Shown here: positions 34,986 to 44,679 of the stretch, piece by piece
How the letters are laid out: each line of letters starts with the position of its first letter
Numbering within the stretch: the stretch's first letter is position 1
DNA from: Desulfomarina profundi
Lineage (GTDB): Bacteria; Desulfobacterota; Desulfobulbia; Desulfobulbales; Desulfocapsaceae
NCBI RefSeq assembly: GCF_019703855.1
Contig: NZ_AP024086.1
Span: forward strand, 4,236,501-4,300,500
Direction: 5' to 3'
DNA length: 64,000 nucleotides
The notes under the pieces: model-generated
The model's input: the letters and a program-made list of their open reading frames with translations, nothing else
What the model was told of the DNA's origin: nothing
Database searches by the model: none
Program-made: the position numbers and the translations under genes

Positions 34986-35022
34986 AAACAACGGCTGTTC
35001 CTTCTGGAGCAGCCGTTGTTTT
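34986..35022 (+). terminator. Rho-independent terminator after the octaheme cytochrome gene
   Basis: AAACAACGGCTG (34986-34997) pairs perfectly with CAGCCGTTGTTT (35010-35021), ending in a T run. A 12-bp stem only 28 bases after the stop codon. Confidence 0.9.
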
Positions 35023-35156
35023 GCTTGTGGAGCCTTATTTTTTTTAACAGGTGTAACAATGTGATGTTTTTCCTTGTTGACATCACTGAAAAAAATGGGG
35101 AAAACAACAAAAAACATAATGCAAACGATATGCTTGACCTGCATTTCTCATGGGGT

Positions 35157-35206
35157 CAGATTTTCATCTGGTTTTTGCACCCGGGGGGCATAAATTGTTG
35201 AGCCTT
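35157..35206 (-). repeat. Family 4 short repeat, copy 1
   Basis: Read on the minus strand it contains GGCTCAACAATTTATGCC, CCCCGGGTGCAAAAA and ATGAAAATCTGAC in order. The same three blocks occur on the plus strand at 53957-54005, upstream of gcvT. The gap 34958-35382 holds only this, the terminator and the family 2 repeat. Confidence 0.55.
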
Positions 35207-35249
35207 CCGGTCCAGTCATATTGGCTGGAATTAAGGTATCAGACACCAA

Positions 35250-35361
35250 CTAACACCCCACAAGGGGGTATAAGTGCCATGGAAATAGATTTAACCATTT
35301 AATTTCAAAACACCTTCCCCTTTCTTGTTTTTTATGACAGAAGTTCAGGAGTAAGGCACTA
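35250..35361 (-). repeat. Family 2 intergenic repeat, copy 3 (reverse)
   Basis: 112 bp, the reverse complement of the family: CTAACACCCCACAAGGGGG at the left and AGTAAGGCACTA at the right. It ends 21 bases before the preferred start codon of the next gene, so it probably supplies part of its leader. Confidence 0.75.
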
Positions 35362-35382
35362 ATGGGTTCCGGGAGATATTGG

Positions 35383-37248
35383 ATGGAAAAAAAATTAAAG
35401 ATAAGCTGGTTTCAGGTACTGATTGCCTTACTGATTTGTGCTGGTTATTTCTTTTATTTTGTGAACCGGGCCCATGTGGATCTACAGATACAGGTAGAAA
35501 AACGAACTTTTTTTAAAATTTACTGGGTCGGGCCTGGAGAAAAGTATTCTGAGAAGCATCATGTGGAGGTTCTGGTAAAACCGGGAAGAGAGCAGTATCG
35601 GTTTTATCTCACCGATCTCGAAAAAGTCAGCAGACTGCGTATAGACCCCCAGGAGTACAGGGGAGTGAGCAGGATAAAAAAAATTGAGATCACCCAGAAT
35701 GGGTTTCCTCCCATTTCTCTTGGTGAAAATAGCGGTTTCTCTGAGTTGCAGCCTGGACCACAGGTACAGGAAGCTGTTCCTGTCGAGAATATGCTGGAAG
35801 TACGTTCTTCCGGAAACGATCCCTTTTTTGAATATACACTGCCGGGCGGGCGGATTGAGAGTAACCGGATAATTTTATTGATCCGTCTGGGCGCGATTTT
35901 TCTTTTTATATGTATCGGTGGGATGTTTACCGGTCCTCTTCTGGAGGAGTACCGTTTTGTCCCCATGCTGCTGGTTGCAGCCATCACAATGGCGATTGTC
36001 ATGGCGGGGACAAGCCGGCGTGATGTTCATCCGGATGAGCATGTTCATCTCGAAGCATCAAAATATTTCATGGACAATTGGATGCCGCCCCGAATTGAAG
36101 ATGAAAAAATCCGCAACACCTACAGCCGCTACGGGGTATCCAGGCTGAACAATCATGAGGTGTATTATTTCTTTGCCGGAAAATTTGCTTCCCTGTTCTC
36201 TGATTTGAAACTCGATGATTACAAGATACTGAGGGCTTTCAATATCCTGCTGTTTATCTCTATTCTTCTTGTCACCATCATCTATACTGAATCACGGTTG
36301 GTGGCATTACCGTTGTTGCTTTCTTCCCAGGTCTGGTATCTTTTCAGTTACTGTAACTCTGATGCATTCAGTCTGTTCATTGCTTTTATTGCCGCCTGGC
36401 AGCTTACGGGTTCCGAGACCCTGTTGAAACGGTTTCTGATCGAGAGGCCACGGTGGAAGACTTTCGGGTATGGCCTGATTATCGGTTTATTTTTCGGTCT
36501 GGTTCTGCTGCTGAAAAAAAACTATTATCCGTTTGTATTCTTTCTTATTGGGACACTGCTGTTTTTCTGCTGGAGCAGGCGATATGAACTGAACCCGAAG
36601 CGGTTTTTTATCCGGCTGACGGCTATACTGCTTATCGGGGGGATCTTTGCAGGAGCACGGGTTTATCTGGATTATAAAGTGAATGGTCCTGAAAGAGATG
36701 CTAAAATCATGGCCATGCGGGTAAAGCTTACGGAACCGCTTTTTAATCCGACAACGGATCTTAACAAGCAGTATGCCTACCTGCGAATGAAAGAAAGAGG
36801 GGTGACCCTCACAACTATTATCAATGTTCACCGCTGGTGTGAGAAATCCTTCAGGAGTGCATTTGGCGTATTCGGTTACTCAACAATTTCGGCGACTCAT
36901 GTGTTCTATGATAACCTGAGGTGGCTGCTTCTCGGTTTCTTTCTGTTTGTTTCCGCCAACCTGCTTTTCTTGGGGAACTGGAGAATCAGAGCCGTTTATC
37001 TCTGGGGACTGGTACTCTCTGTGGCGTTAATCTGTGCGTCCATTTATCATTCCTGGACAGTGGATTTCCAGGCCCAGGGGAGATATCTCTTTCCGATTTT
37101 CCCGATACTGGGAAGTGTTCTAGTCTGTTCCAGAGATATCCTCTATAAAAAAGGGCTGTCCCTTCTGGTCTTTATCATTTTTCTCATGGCCTGTTATTCT
37201 TTTGTTGCGGTGGGTCTTGCAGAAATACCCGGACCAGGGACACTGTGA
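35383..37248 (+). CDS. DUF2142-like polytopic membrane protein, probable GT-C glycosyltransferase
   Basis: 621 residues. One N-terminal membrane helix is followed by a periplasmic beta-rich domain of about 130 residues, then about ten further helices. After the second helix comes RRDVHPDEHVHLEASKYF, an Asp-Glu-His cluster like the catalytic first loop of GT-C enzymes. The end motif QAQGRYLFPIFP is shared with DUF2142 proteins. It probably transfers a lipid-linked sugar at the inner membrane. I chose the ATG at 35383 after GGGAG; the ATG at 35362 lies at the edge of a family 2 repeat. It converges on the EamA gene. Confidence 0.75.
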   Translation: MEKKLKISWFQVLIALLICAGYFFYFVNRAHVDLQIQVEKRTFFKIYWVGPGEKYSEKHHVEVLVKPGREQYRFYLTDLEKVSRLRIDPQEYRGVSRIKKIEITQNGFPPISLGENSGFSELQPGPQVQEAVPVENMLEVRSSGNDPFFEYTLPGGRIESNRIILLIRLGAIFLFICIGGMFTGPLLEEYRFVPMLLVAAITMAIVMAGTSRRDVHPDEHVHLEASKYFMDNWMPPRIEDEKIRNTYSRYGVSRLNNHEVYYFFAGKFASLFSDLKLDDYKILRAFNILLFISILLVTIIYTESRLVALPLLLSSQVWYLFSYCNSDAFSLFIAFIAAWQLTGSETLLKRFLIERPRWKTFGYGLIIGLFFGLVLLLKKNYYPFVFFLIGTLLFFCWSRRYELNPKRFFIRLTAILLIGGIFAGARVYLDYKVNGPERDAKIMAMRVKLTEPLFNPTTDLNKQYAYLRMKERGVTLTTIINVHRWCEKSFRSAFGVFGYSTISATHVFYDNLRWLLLGFFLFVSANLLFLGNWRIRAVYLWGLVLSVALICASIYHSWTVDFQAQGRYLFPIFPILGSVLVCSRDILYKKGLSLLVFIIFLMACYSFVAVGLAEIPGPGTL

Positions 37249-37272
37249 TTGTTTGAAAGGACAATGGTCTTT

Positions 37273-38157
37273 TTATACAGACCTGCGCAGGGCCAGTACT
37301 ACATTGGCGCCGAAAATGAGTAAAGCTCCGCACCAGCCTGCCACTGTGAGAGGTGGGTCCGCCACGAGAACCGGGCCGATGAGAGCAGCCAGTAGAATCC
37401 GTGTTGAGGAAATAATGGATCCTTCTACGGCAGTAACATACCTGAACCCGTAGGTCAGAAGATACTGGCCTAACACACCCGCGGCTGAACAGGTGAGGAG
37501 ATAGAAGAATTCCAGAGGGGTGGGGAGGAAAATGGCGTTTCGGAAAAGGAGAAACATGCCCAGGGAACCAAAGCCGAACATGAAGAGAAGGATGGTCTGA
37601 GAGTCATGGTATTTCCGGCTGACATTGAGGTAGACCATGGCTCCGGCCGCCATGATTCCTGAAGCCAGGCCCCAGTAATTATATCCTGCTGCAGTCGACT
37701 CTTGCGGTGCGAGGATCATCCAGACACCGGTAAAGGCAACTCCTACAATGAGTAGAGCAAAAAGATCCCGCTGGTTTTTGAGAAAAAACCAGGAAAAAAG
37801 AGCGACAAAAAGAGGATAAGTCATATTGAGGATATTGGCTTCCGCGACTGACCCGAAATTTATCGCTTTGTAGAAGCAGAAAACCGAAATCGTATTGGTG
37901 AGTGTTCGACCGATAAGATAATGGTATTTTCTTGGTTTGAAAGATTCTTTTCTGATCAGCATGGAGCTGGAGACCACTATAAATCCAAGAAGAAACCTGG
38001 CAAAAACAAAATAAGATGTTGCGATATCCGTGCGGGGGGCTGCCCAGCGGATGATGACCGTGGCCAGGTATAAACAGAAGGCTGAGCAGAAAACAGCGAT
38101 CCAACCGAGAAAACTCTGTCTGGTTGTGTGTTGCGCGCGAAAATGTATACGAGCCAT
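37273..38157 (-). CDS. EamA/DMT-superfamily transporter
   Basis: 294 residues with ten hydrophobic helices in two EamA repeats (first: YLATVIIRWAAPRTDIATSYF; second: GLASGIMAAGAMVYLNVSRK). Motifs such as AINFGSVAEANILNMTYPLF and FRYVTAVEGSIISSTRILLAAL are typical. Drug/metabolite transporters carry small organic molecules; the substrate is not readable. It starts 3 bases after the glycosyltransferase stop, so they are co-transcribed. Confidence 0.88.
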   Translation of the reverse strand: MARIHFRAQHTTRQSFLGWIAVFCSAFCLYLATVIIRWAAPRTDIATSYFVFARFLLGFIVVSSSMLIRKESFKPRKYHYLIGRTLTNTISVFCFYKAINFGSVAEANILNMTYPLFVALFSWFFLKNQRDLFALLIVGVAFTGVWMILAPQESTAAGYNYWGLASGIMAAGAMVYLNVSRKYHDSQTILLFMFGFGSLGMFLLFRNAIFLPTPLEFFYLLTCSAAGVLGQYLLTYGFRYVTAVEGSIISSTRILLAALIGPVLVADPPLTVAGWCGALLIFGANVVLALRRSV

Positions 38158-38160
38158 ATT

Positions 38161-39806
38161 TTATAATTTTCCCGCAAAAAACCGTCTGAAACTGGAAATC
38201 TGTGGCTTGCTGAGCGTTGTTTCTGTAAATTCGCTGATGCTGGTTTCCCTCAGCTCAATTTTGATGGCTACTTTTTCCTTTTTGTCGACTGATCCCTGCT
38301 GCAGGGCCGGCAGGATAAGCTGCGGGTCATCGCCTGTGGAAAGAAACAGGTTCCTCCCGGGGCAGTTGATTCGCTTCAATGTTCCACCAATAAAGAGCTT
38401 GTCGAACTGCTCGGGGTGGAACAGTTGTAGAGCAGTGTACTGTTCTCAACCAAGGTTATGGTGATCGAAAAGATCTCAATGATACCGATACGTACCCCGG
38501 GATCTATACGTATCCAGAAGGGGAAATCACGTATTTCTGTCTCAATGGTCACTTGCGCCTGCACGCTTGAAGGACAGTGAGTCCATTGAAAGGATCCGTT
38601 TTCAAGACCTTCTCCTTCCGACCAGGTGTAAACCTGGAGAAAATTAAAACCATCTTCCCCCTGTTCTCTTTTTTGAAACTGTTGCAGGGTTTTGTCCGAA
38701 AACCTAGTCCGGTGGGCCTCTTCCACTCGTTTTGTCCAGTTTCTCAGATAGGTACGGCTGGTTCCCGGTCCTTCAATGACAGCCATCAGTGCCTGGGAGA
38801 ATTGTTCAGAGGATTTCTCCCAGTCAACCCATTGCTCGGCGGTTTTTATCGCTCCCTGTTTTAACCGCTGCAGTTCATCCACATTCCTTTTCAGTTTCTG
38901 CAGAAGCCGGACGACCATTTCTTCATGGTCTTTTGGGACAACATAACTGTTTTCTCCATCGATAATATATTCGTCATGTCCGGTAACGTCATAGACTATG
39001 GCTGTCCCACCACAGTGAAACATCTCCAGCGGAGGGCCAAACATTCCCTCGATATAACTCAGCTTGACCAGGACATCGCAGGACCTGTATATGGAGGGCG
39101 TTTCGTGGATCGGTATCCGGGAAAAGATTTTGTCGACTCCTGGAAATTCGCTTACATCAGAAGAGGTAAGCAGCCATATTTCATCAGCGCCCGCTTTTTC
39201 TGCCAACTTAATTGAGCAGGGGACATTTTTAAAATCAACATCCACCGGGCCTTCAATCAGGACGCGCAGTCGCCCTTCCTCTATTGGTGCGATACTCTCA
39301 GCCCTGGTATTGTACAGATCCTTGCGGATACCGTTTCGTACCAGATATGAGGTTCTGTTATAGTTTTTTCGCAGGTAATCCTGTATCCATCCGGCCTCGG
39401 TAATGACAGGGATATTGCAACTGTAGGTGGATTCACAATAGTGCTGCCAGAGAGCAAGATCCCTTTTGTCGTGATGGTTCGGGGTTTCTTCAGGGAAGAA
39501 ACGGGATTCAATGGACTGGACAAAATAGATATAATGCTTCCCGCGCAACCGGTGGAGGAGAAAAGGTGACTTCCACCATGTGGCGATGACGATATCAAAG
39601 GTTTCGGTTGCGGTGTCTTCAAGGGAGAGCCAGGTCAGTTTTTCGGCTTCCGGGTGCCAGCTGTATCGTTCCGGAGGAATGGAACTTTCGGTAATTATCG
39701 TAATCCGGTGCCCACGATTCTGCAGTCTTGTGGCGTGTTCAAAGATAACATAAGTACCACCGCTGATGTCGGGAGAGCCGAGAAGAAAGGATATGGATAA
39801 GGTCAT
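38161..39806 (-). CDS. Glycosyltransferase family 4-like protein (one frameshift)
   Basis: The N-terminal part starts SISFLLGSPDISGGTYVIFEHATRLQ, the nucleotide-sugar transferase pattern with a Gly-Gly loop. The GT4 donor-binding motif is LSYIEGMFGPPLEMFHCGGTAIVYDVTG (two Glu seven residues apart), near residue 260. The frame stops at 38376, but the adjacent frame continues sensibly (FHPEQFDKLFIGGTLKRINC) to a stop at 38161. One added G/C at about 38412-38430 gives one protein of about 548 residues. The C-terminal 150 residues form a beta-rich domain I do not recognise. Probably makes a surface polysaccharide. Confidence 0.78.
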
Positions 39807-39834
39807 CTGTATCTGGCCTGGTGGAATTAATTGA

Positions 39835-41319
39835 TTATTCCCGGTTCAGTTCATGAAGCATTTTTTCGGGGGGCAGTTTTCTGATCACATTGCGAAGGTG
39901 ATCATAAAATTGTTTTGATTCAAAATCCACAAGAATATCAGCGACAGTTAATGGGCGGGCCATGGACAATCCCTGCAGGGATCGACAACGACTGAGGGCT
40001 ACATAGGTCTGCCCGGTTTCAAATGCGCCACCACCAAGATCGAGGTGAACTTTTTCGATGGTCTTTCCCTGGCTTTTATGGATGGTCATTCCCCAGGCTG
40101 GTATCAGGGGAAACTGAATATAGGCTCCCGTCTCTGTCCGTTCAATCTGTAAACTGTGTTCGTTCCAGCCATAGTGATACTCACTCCACCTGACTCTGCC
40201 CACATCAACAATCCTGCCCGAATCGGCAAGCTGGACAAATATCTTCTCGTCCAGCAGTCTCTGTACTCTGCCTACGGTACCGCTGACCCATCGTTTGGCT
40301 GCATCGTTTTTTGTAAACATTACCTGGGCACCGCGTTTGAGCGTCAGATCCATGGGAGAGGGAAACTGCCTGGACTGAAAGCGGCCAAGCAGTGTCCCCG
40401 TGTAGGTTTTCTCTGGAGAATTGATGCTGGCTAGCTCCCGAAAATTGCGGGAACTGATTTCATTGTTGCGGGGAGAAAGCCAGACGGCACCCGGTGGTGG
40501 TGTTGAAGTAATTGTGCAGCCACCATTCAGGGCTGCCAGTGTCTGAGGCAGGTCGACACCTTCACGCAGCCGGCTGAGAATATTGACGAAATGCTGATCA
40601 GACTGACGGTAGGTTTTTGTAAGTTCCACGGCATAATAGGTTGTTTCCCGCAAACATTTCGCATTGTAGAATTTAGCGGACCCATACACTGTCTGGTAAA
40701 GTGAGCGGGTAGAGGCTCGTACTATCGGCGGAAGCTGAAACATGTCCCCCACCATGATGACAGGCAGACCGCCGAAAGGTTTATCAATATTACGGTTCAA
40801 TCGTAAAAAACCACTCACACCATCAAGAAGGTTGGCTGTAACCATTGATATTTCATCAATGATGAGCAGTTTTGCCTCCTGAATATCTTTTCTTTTCGGA
40901 ACATGGCGGATATCTTTTTTTACGATCCAACCGGGTGGCAGCAGACAGAGGGAGTGAAGGGTCTTGCCGCCGACGGTAAGAGCAGCCATGGCGGTGGGAG
41001 CTCCAAGAAGTACGGATCCACTGAATTCATTGACCATCCATCTGACAAAAGTGCTCTTGCCGGTACCAGCTCCTCCCGTGATGAAGATAAGGGGGAATTC
41101 TTTTTCAATCAGTTTTTTTACCAGCTTATATTCGGGTAGAACCTCGATTGAAGAGAGATCGAACTCAGAGCTGTTATCAGGAGTGAGTGTGGCAATCCTG
41201 TCACCGCTGCAGGTTCGCTTTCGATTTTCAAGTCCCGTGTTTTCATTGCCCCTGCCGGTCATCTTGTTAAAGACAAATCCTGCCGCCGAAGCCAGGGCTA
41301 ATAGGGTAAATGGTTCCAT
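39835..41319 (-). CDS. PIF1/RecD-like superfamily 1 helicase with N-terminal hydrophobic segment
   Basis: 494 residues. Walker A GGAGTGKSTFVRW, Walker B LLIIDEISMV, motif III VGDMFQLPPI, and the C-terminal MTIHKSQGKTIEKVHLDLGGG and TYVALSRCRSL are those of PIF1-type DNA helicases. These unwind DNA 5' to 3'. The first 20 residues (MEPFTLLALASAAGFVFNKM) are hydrophobic, unusual for a DNA helicase, and hint at membrane association or a wrong start. An alternative start further in would have to be after residue 20. It is downstream of nothing related; a family 2 repeat precedes it. Confidence 0.82.
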   Translation of the reverse strand: MEPFTLLALASAAGFVFNKMTGRGNENTGLENRKRTCSGDRIATLTPDNSSEFDLSSIEVLPEYKLVKKLIEKEFPLIFITGGAGTGKSTFVRWMVNEFSGSVLLGAPTAMAALTVGGKTLHSLCLLPPGWIVKKDIRHVPKRKDIQEAKLLIIDEISMVTANLLDGVSGFLRLNRNIDKPFGGLPVIMVGDMFQLPPIVRASTRSLYQTVYGSAKFYNAKCLRETTYYAVELTKTYRQSDQHFVNILSRLREGVDLPQTLAALNGGCTITSTPPPGAVWLSPRNNEISSRNFRELASINSPEKTYTGTLLGRFQSRQFPSPMDLTLKRGAQVMFTKNDAAKRWVSGTVGRVQRLLDEKIFVQLADSGRIVDVGRVRWSEYHYGWNEHSLQIERTETGAYIQFPLIPAWGMTIHKSQGKTIEKVHLDLGGGAFETGQTYVALSRCRSLQGLSMARPLTVADILVDFESKQFYDHLRNVIRKLPPEKMLHELNRE

Positions 41320-41402
41320 ACAGGCCCGTAAAAATTTATTATGGTCGAAAATCAGCCTGACTGTTGATCATCAAAAGATGTGTCTGTCTGAGTAGGCGAA
41401 TT

Positions 41403-41514
41403 TAGTGCCTTACTCCTGAATTCCTGTCATAAAAAACAAGAAAGGGGAAGGTGTTTTGAAATTAAATAGTCAGGTTTATTCCCATGGCACTTATACCCCC
41501 TTGTGGGGTGTTAG
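41403..41514 (+). repeat. Family 2 intergenic repeat, copy 4
   Basis: 112 bp from TAGTGCCTTACTCCTGAAT to CCCCTTGTGGGGTGTTAG, in the gap between the helicase and RND genes. It shares with copy 3 the shorter AAGAAAGGGGAAGG / CCTTCCCCTTTCTT core, so copies 3 and 4 are the closest pair. Confidence 0.75.
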
Positions 41515-41583
41515 AAATCATCTACCGCCCCGGAGGGCGATCATTCGTAGATTCAGGTATTTTGTCTTATTTCCCGGAAGATG

Positions 41584-44500
41584 TCACCAGAATTTTGCAC
41601 TTTTTCGGAGATCTTCCACAATCAGGTAGAGGGCGGGGACAAGAGCCAGGGTGATGACAGTGGCAAAAACGATACCGAAACCCAGAGAAATAGCCATGGG
41701 GATGAGAAAGCGCGCCTGGCGGGATGTTTCGAGCATCATTGGAGCCAGGCCACCGAACGTGGTCAGGGTTGTCAGCAGAACAGGACGGAATCGGCGAAGA
41801 GCCGCAAGCTGTATTGACTCAAAAGAATTTTTTCCACCTGTCCGTTGCCGGTTGGCATAATCAATCAAAACAAGGGAGTCGTTGACGACAATTCCCGACA
41901 GGGCAACGATTCCCATCATGCTCATCAGGCTCAGATTGTATCCCATTATCTGGTGGCCGAGAACGGCACCCACCATACCGAATGGGATGGCCAGCATGAC
42001 AATAACCGGCTGAACATAGCTGCGAAATGGAATGGCAAGAAGAAAATAGATACCTCCCAGGGTAAAAAGGAAACCGGTCGCCAGACTTGACAGGCTTTCC
42101 TTTCGGTCGGACTGCCTGCCACGGTATTCGTAGCCAAGACCGGGAAATGCCGCCGCCAGTTCCGGCAGTGTTTTTTCGTTCAGGACCTTGAGTATTCGTG
42201 ATGTCACACCAAGGGGTGTGACATTGGCAGATACGGTTACAGTCCTGTTGCCGTTTCGTCGTTCTATGCTGGTATAGCCTCTGTTTCTGTCAGTTTCGAC
42301 AATTTGACGCAGGGGGACAAATGATCCTGACGGGGTTCTGATCAGGAATGATTCTATAGTATATTCGCTTGATCGTTCCGATTCCGGTAACCTGATCCTG
42401 ATCGTTATTTCATCGCTGTCCCGCTGTTGCCGAAGGGCAATGACACCCTGGAATGCATTTCGAATCTGTCTACCGACTTCCGTGGTGTCGAGGCCCAGGC
42501 TTTTTCCCTGTTCATTTACCTTGAAAGTGAGCTGGATCTTTCCATTATTGGAGCCGCTGTCGACATCTTTTGTGGCCGGAAATTGTCTGAGTTTTTTCGC
42601 GAGCATCTCACTGGCTTCCGTGAGAGTTTCCCTGTTTCTGTGGCTCAGTTCGATGGATATTGCCGCCCCCCGTCCAGGACCGCCCCGGTCGGCCTCAAAG
42701 CGAATCGACTGGAGAGACGGCAGTGGCCCGACCTCTTTTCTCCACAGTTTTGTCACCCGGCCGGTTGTCAGCGGTCTGATTTCCGGTGGAGTGAGATAAC
42801 CATTTATTTCAATACGATTGCTGTTCACAGTGGATGAGATGCCTTCAAGAAGCTGCTTGTCACCATGGGCTGCCGCCACGCGTTCAAGCGCAGAGACAAG
42901 CCTGTCGTGGACCTGCCTGATTTCCCGGGAAGGACTGCCGTAGGGAAGGGTTGCGGTAACAACGGTGCGATCAGACTCCACCCTGGGCATGAGAATCAGG
43001 CCCATGCGGCCACTTTTTACAAAACCGGCCGTAATGATGAATATTGCAATCAGAAAAGAAACTGTAAAATATTTATAACGCAGGAGAATAAGTAAGATTT
43101 TTCCGTAAATATTGTTGATGCAGCGGTTTATGAAATGTCCGAAATGTTGCTGCTGGGTCTGGATAAAGTGGAAAAGGAAATTTCGGGATTTTTTTCTGCT
43201 GTGGGCCAGGTGGGCGGGAAGGATAAGCAGGGCTTCCAGCCAGGAGAGCAGAAAGACGGTTATCACAACCAGGGGGATGACACGCCATATTTTTCCCATG
43301 ACACCCGGAACAAGAGCCAGAGGGAGAAAGGCCACGATATTGGTGAGAATACTGAAGGCGACTGGAACAGCCACGTCCCTGGCTCCAAGAATGGCAGCGT
43401 CTACATAATTGAGGCCCCTCTGGCGGTATTCGTAAATATTTTCACCGGCGATTATGGCATCATCGACCACTATCCCCAAGGCAATGATGAAGGCAAACAT
43501 GGAGACCAGGTTGATGGAAATATCGTAGAACGGAAGAAAGAGCAGGCTGCCGAGAAAGGAGATGGGAATACCCATGGTTACCCAGAAGGCGAGTTTCAAT
43601 TCCAGGAAGAGTCCGAGAAGGATGAGTACCAGGGCGAGTCCAAGAAACCCGTTTTTCAACAGCAGTTCAAGGCGCTGTTTATAGATTTTAGAGTGATCAC
43701 TGGAAAAGGACCAGCTGACTGCCGGTGGCAGGTCCGTACTGATTTCTTCCATAACTTCCCGGGCTGCAGAAGAAACGCCAATAGGGGTTTCCCGGCCGAC
43801 TCGAGCGATACGAAGCTGCATGCTCCTAGAGCGATTATATGTTGCATAATGATCAGAATCACCAAATATTTCCTGAATCTCGGCAATGTCGTCAAGATAC
43901 AGTTCAGCCCCGCTGGCAGAAGTGATTATGGGGATACGGCCGAAATCAGCGCCACTGATTCTTCTGTCTTTGACTCTGAGCAGGATCTCACCGCTTCGTG
44001 TTTCAATTTTGCCACCGGGAATTTCGATGGAACGGTTCCGGAGAACCGTTGCGATCCCTGCCAGCGTGAGGTTGTATCTTCGCAGGTTTTCCATGGGCAC
44101 CGATATCTCTATTTCCCGATCACCACCCCCCAGGAGTTCAACCTGGGAGATATCCTTGTGCTTCAGAAGACTGTTTCGAACCTGTCTCGCCGTTTCAAGA
44201 AGAGCAAGAGCAGGTATATTTCCGTAGATATTAAGGCGTATAACCTGTCTTTTTCGGGTTGCCAGAGATATTACAGGATCTTCAGCATCCAGGGGAAAAC
44301 TGCTGATACTGTCCACCGCCTGCTGGATCTCTCGGATAACTCTGCCCGGATCCGCATCTTCCAGCAGCTCTGCCCGGATAAGTGCACTGCCTTCAAACGC
44401 CGTAGCTGTGATTTCACCGACTCCCTCCAGGCCGTCAATAGCCTCTTCGACTGCCAGAATAAGGCCCTGCTCCACTTCTTCCGGTCCAGCACCTGGATAG

Positions 44501-44679
44501 GGAATTCGGATGGAGACAAGATCCAGCTCAAAGGCGGGAAACACTTCCTGCCTGATTTTGGTCGACATGAAAAAACCGCCCAGGAGCAGGACCAGCATGA
44601 GCAGGTTCGGAGTAACCCTGTTATGGACCATCCAGGAAATGATCCCTTTTTCCTTTCGGGAGCCTGCGGGTTCGATCAC
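41584..44679 (-). CDS. RND efflux transporter, inner-membrane pump subunit
   Basis: 1031 residues, typical of the AcrB/HAE family. Twelve helices in two halves with two large periplasmic loops; VVDDAIIAGENIYEYR in helix 4 carries the proton-relay Asp pair, and GIVVNDSLVLIDYANR is the matching segment of the second half. PNLLMLVLLLGGFFMSTKIRQEVFPAFELD is the conserved N-terminal helix and loop. It drives proton-coupled export with the membrane-fusion protein whose gene overlaps it by 4 bases. Substrates are unknown. The intact frame over 3 kb contrasts with the frameshifts elsewhere. Confidence 0.93.
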   Translation of the reverse strand: MIEPAGSRKEKGIISWMVHNRVTPNLLMLVLLLGGFFMSTKIRQEVFPAFELDLVSIRIPYPGAGPEEVEQGLILAVEEAIDGLEGVGEITATAFEGSALIRAELLEDADPGRVIREIQQAVDSISSFPLDAEDPVISLATRKRQVIRLNIYGNIPALALLETARQVRNSLLKHKDISQVELLGGGDREIEISVPMENLRRYNLTLAGIATVLRNRSIEIPGGKIETRSGEILLRVKDRRISGADFGRIPIITSASGAELYLDDIAEIQEIFGDSDHYATYNRSRSMQLRIARVGRETPIGVSSAAREVMEEISTDLPPAVSWSFSSDHSKIYKQRLELLLKNGFLGLALVLILLGLFLELKLAFWVTMGIPISFLGSLLFLPFYDISINLVSMFAFIIALGIVVDDAIIAGENIYEYRQRGLNYVDAAILGARDVAVPVAFSILTNIVAFLPLALVPGVMGKIWRVIPLVVITVFLLSWLEALLILPAHLAHSRKKSRNFLFHFIQTQQQHFGHFINRCINNIYGKILLILLRYKYFTVSFLIAIFIITAGFVKSGRMGLILMPRVESDRTVVTATLPYGSPSREIRQVHDRLVSALERVAAAHGDKQLLEGISSTVNSNRIEINGYLTPPEIRPLTTGRVTKLWRKEVGPLPSLQSIRFEADRGGPGRGAAISIELSHRNRETLTEASEMLAKKLRQFPATKDVDSGSNNGKIQLTFKVNEQGKSLGLDTTEVGRQIRNAFQGVIALRQQRDSDEITIRIRLPESERSSEYTIESFLIRTPSGSFVPLRQIVETDRNRGYTSIERRNGNRTVTVSANVTPLGVTSRILKVLNEKTLPELAAAFPGLGYEYRGRQSDRKESLSSLATGFLFTLGGIYFLLAIPFRSYVQPVIVMLAIPFGMVGAVLGHQIMGYNLSLMSMMGIVALSGIVVNDSLVLIDYANRQRTGGKNSFESIQLAALRRFRPVLLTTLTTFGGLAPMMLETSRQARFLIPMAISLGFGIVFATVITLALVPALYLIVEDLRKSAKFW

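Noticed and set aside
38161-38379. Separate 72-residue gene between glycosyltransferase and EamA
   Set aside because: It starts with TTG, has no ribosome site, and continues the glycosyltransferase C-terminal domain after a one-base correction.
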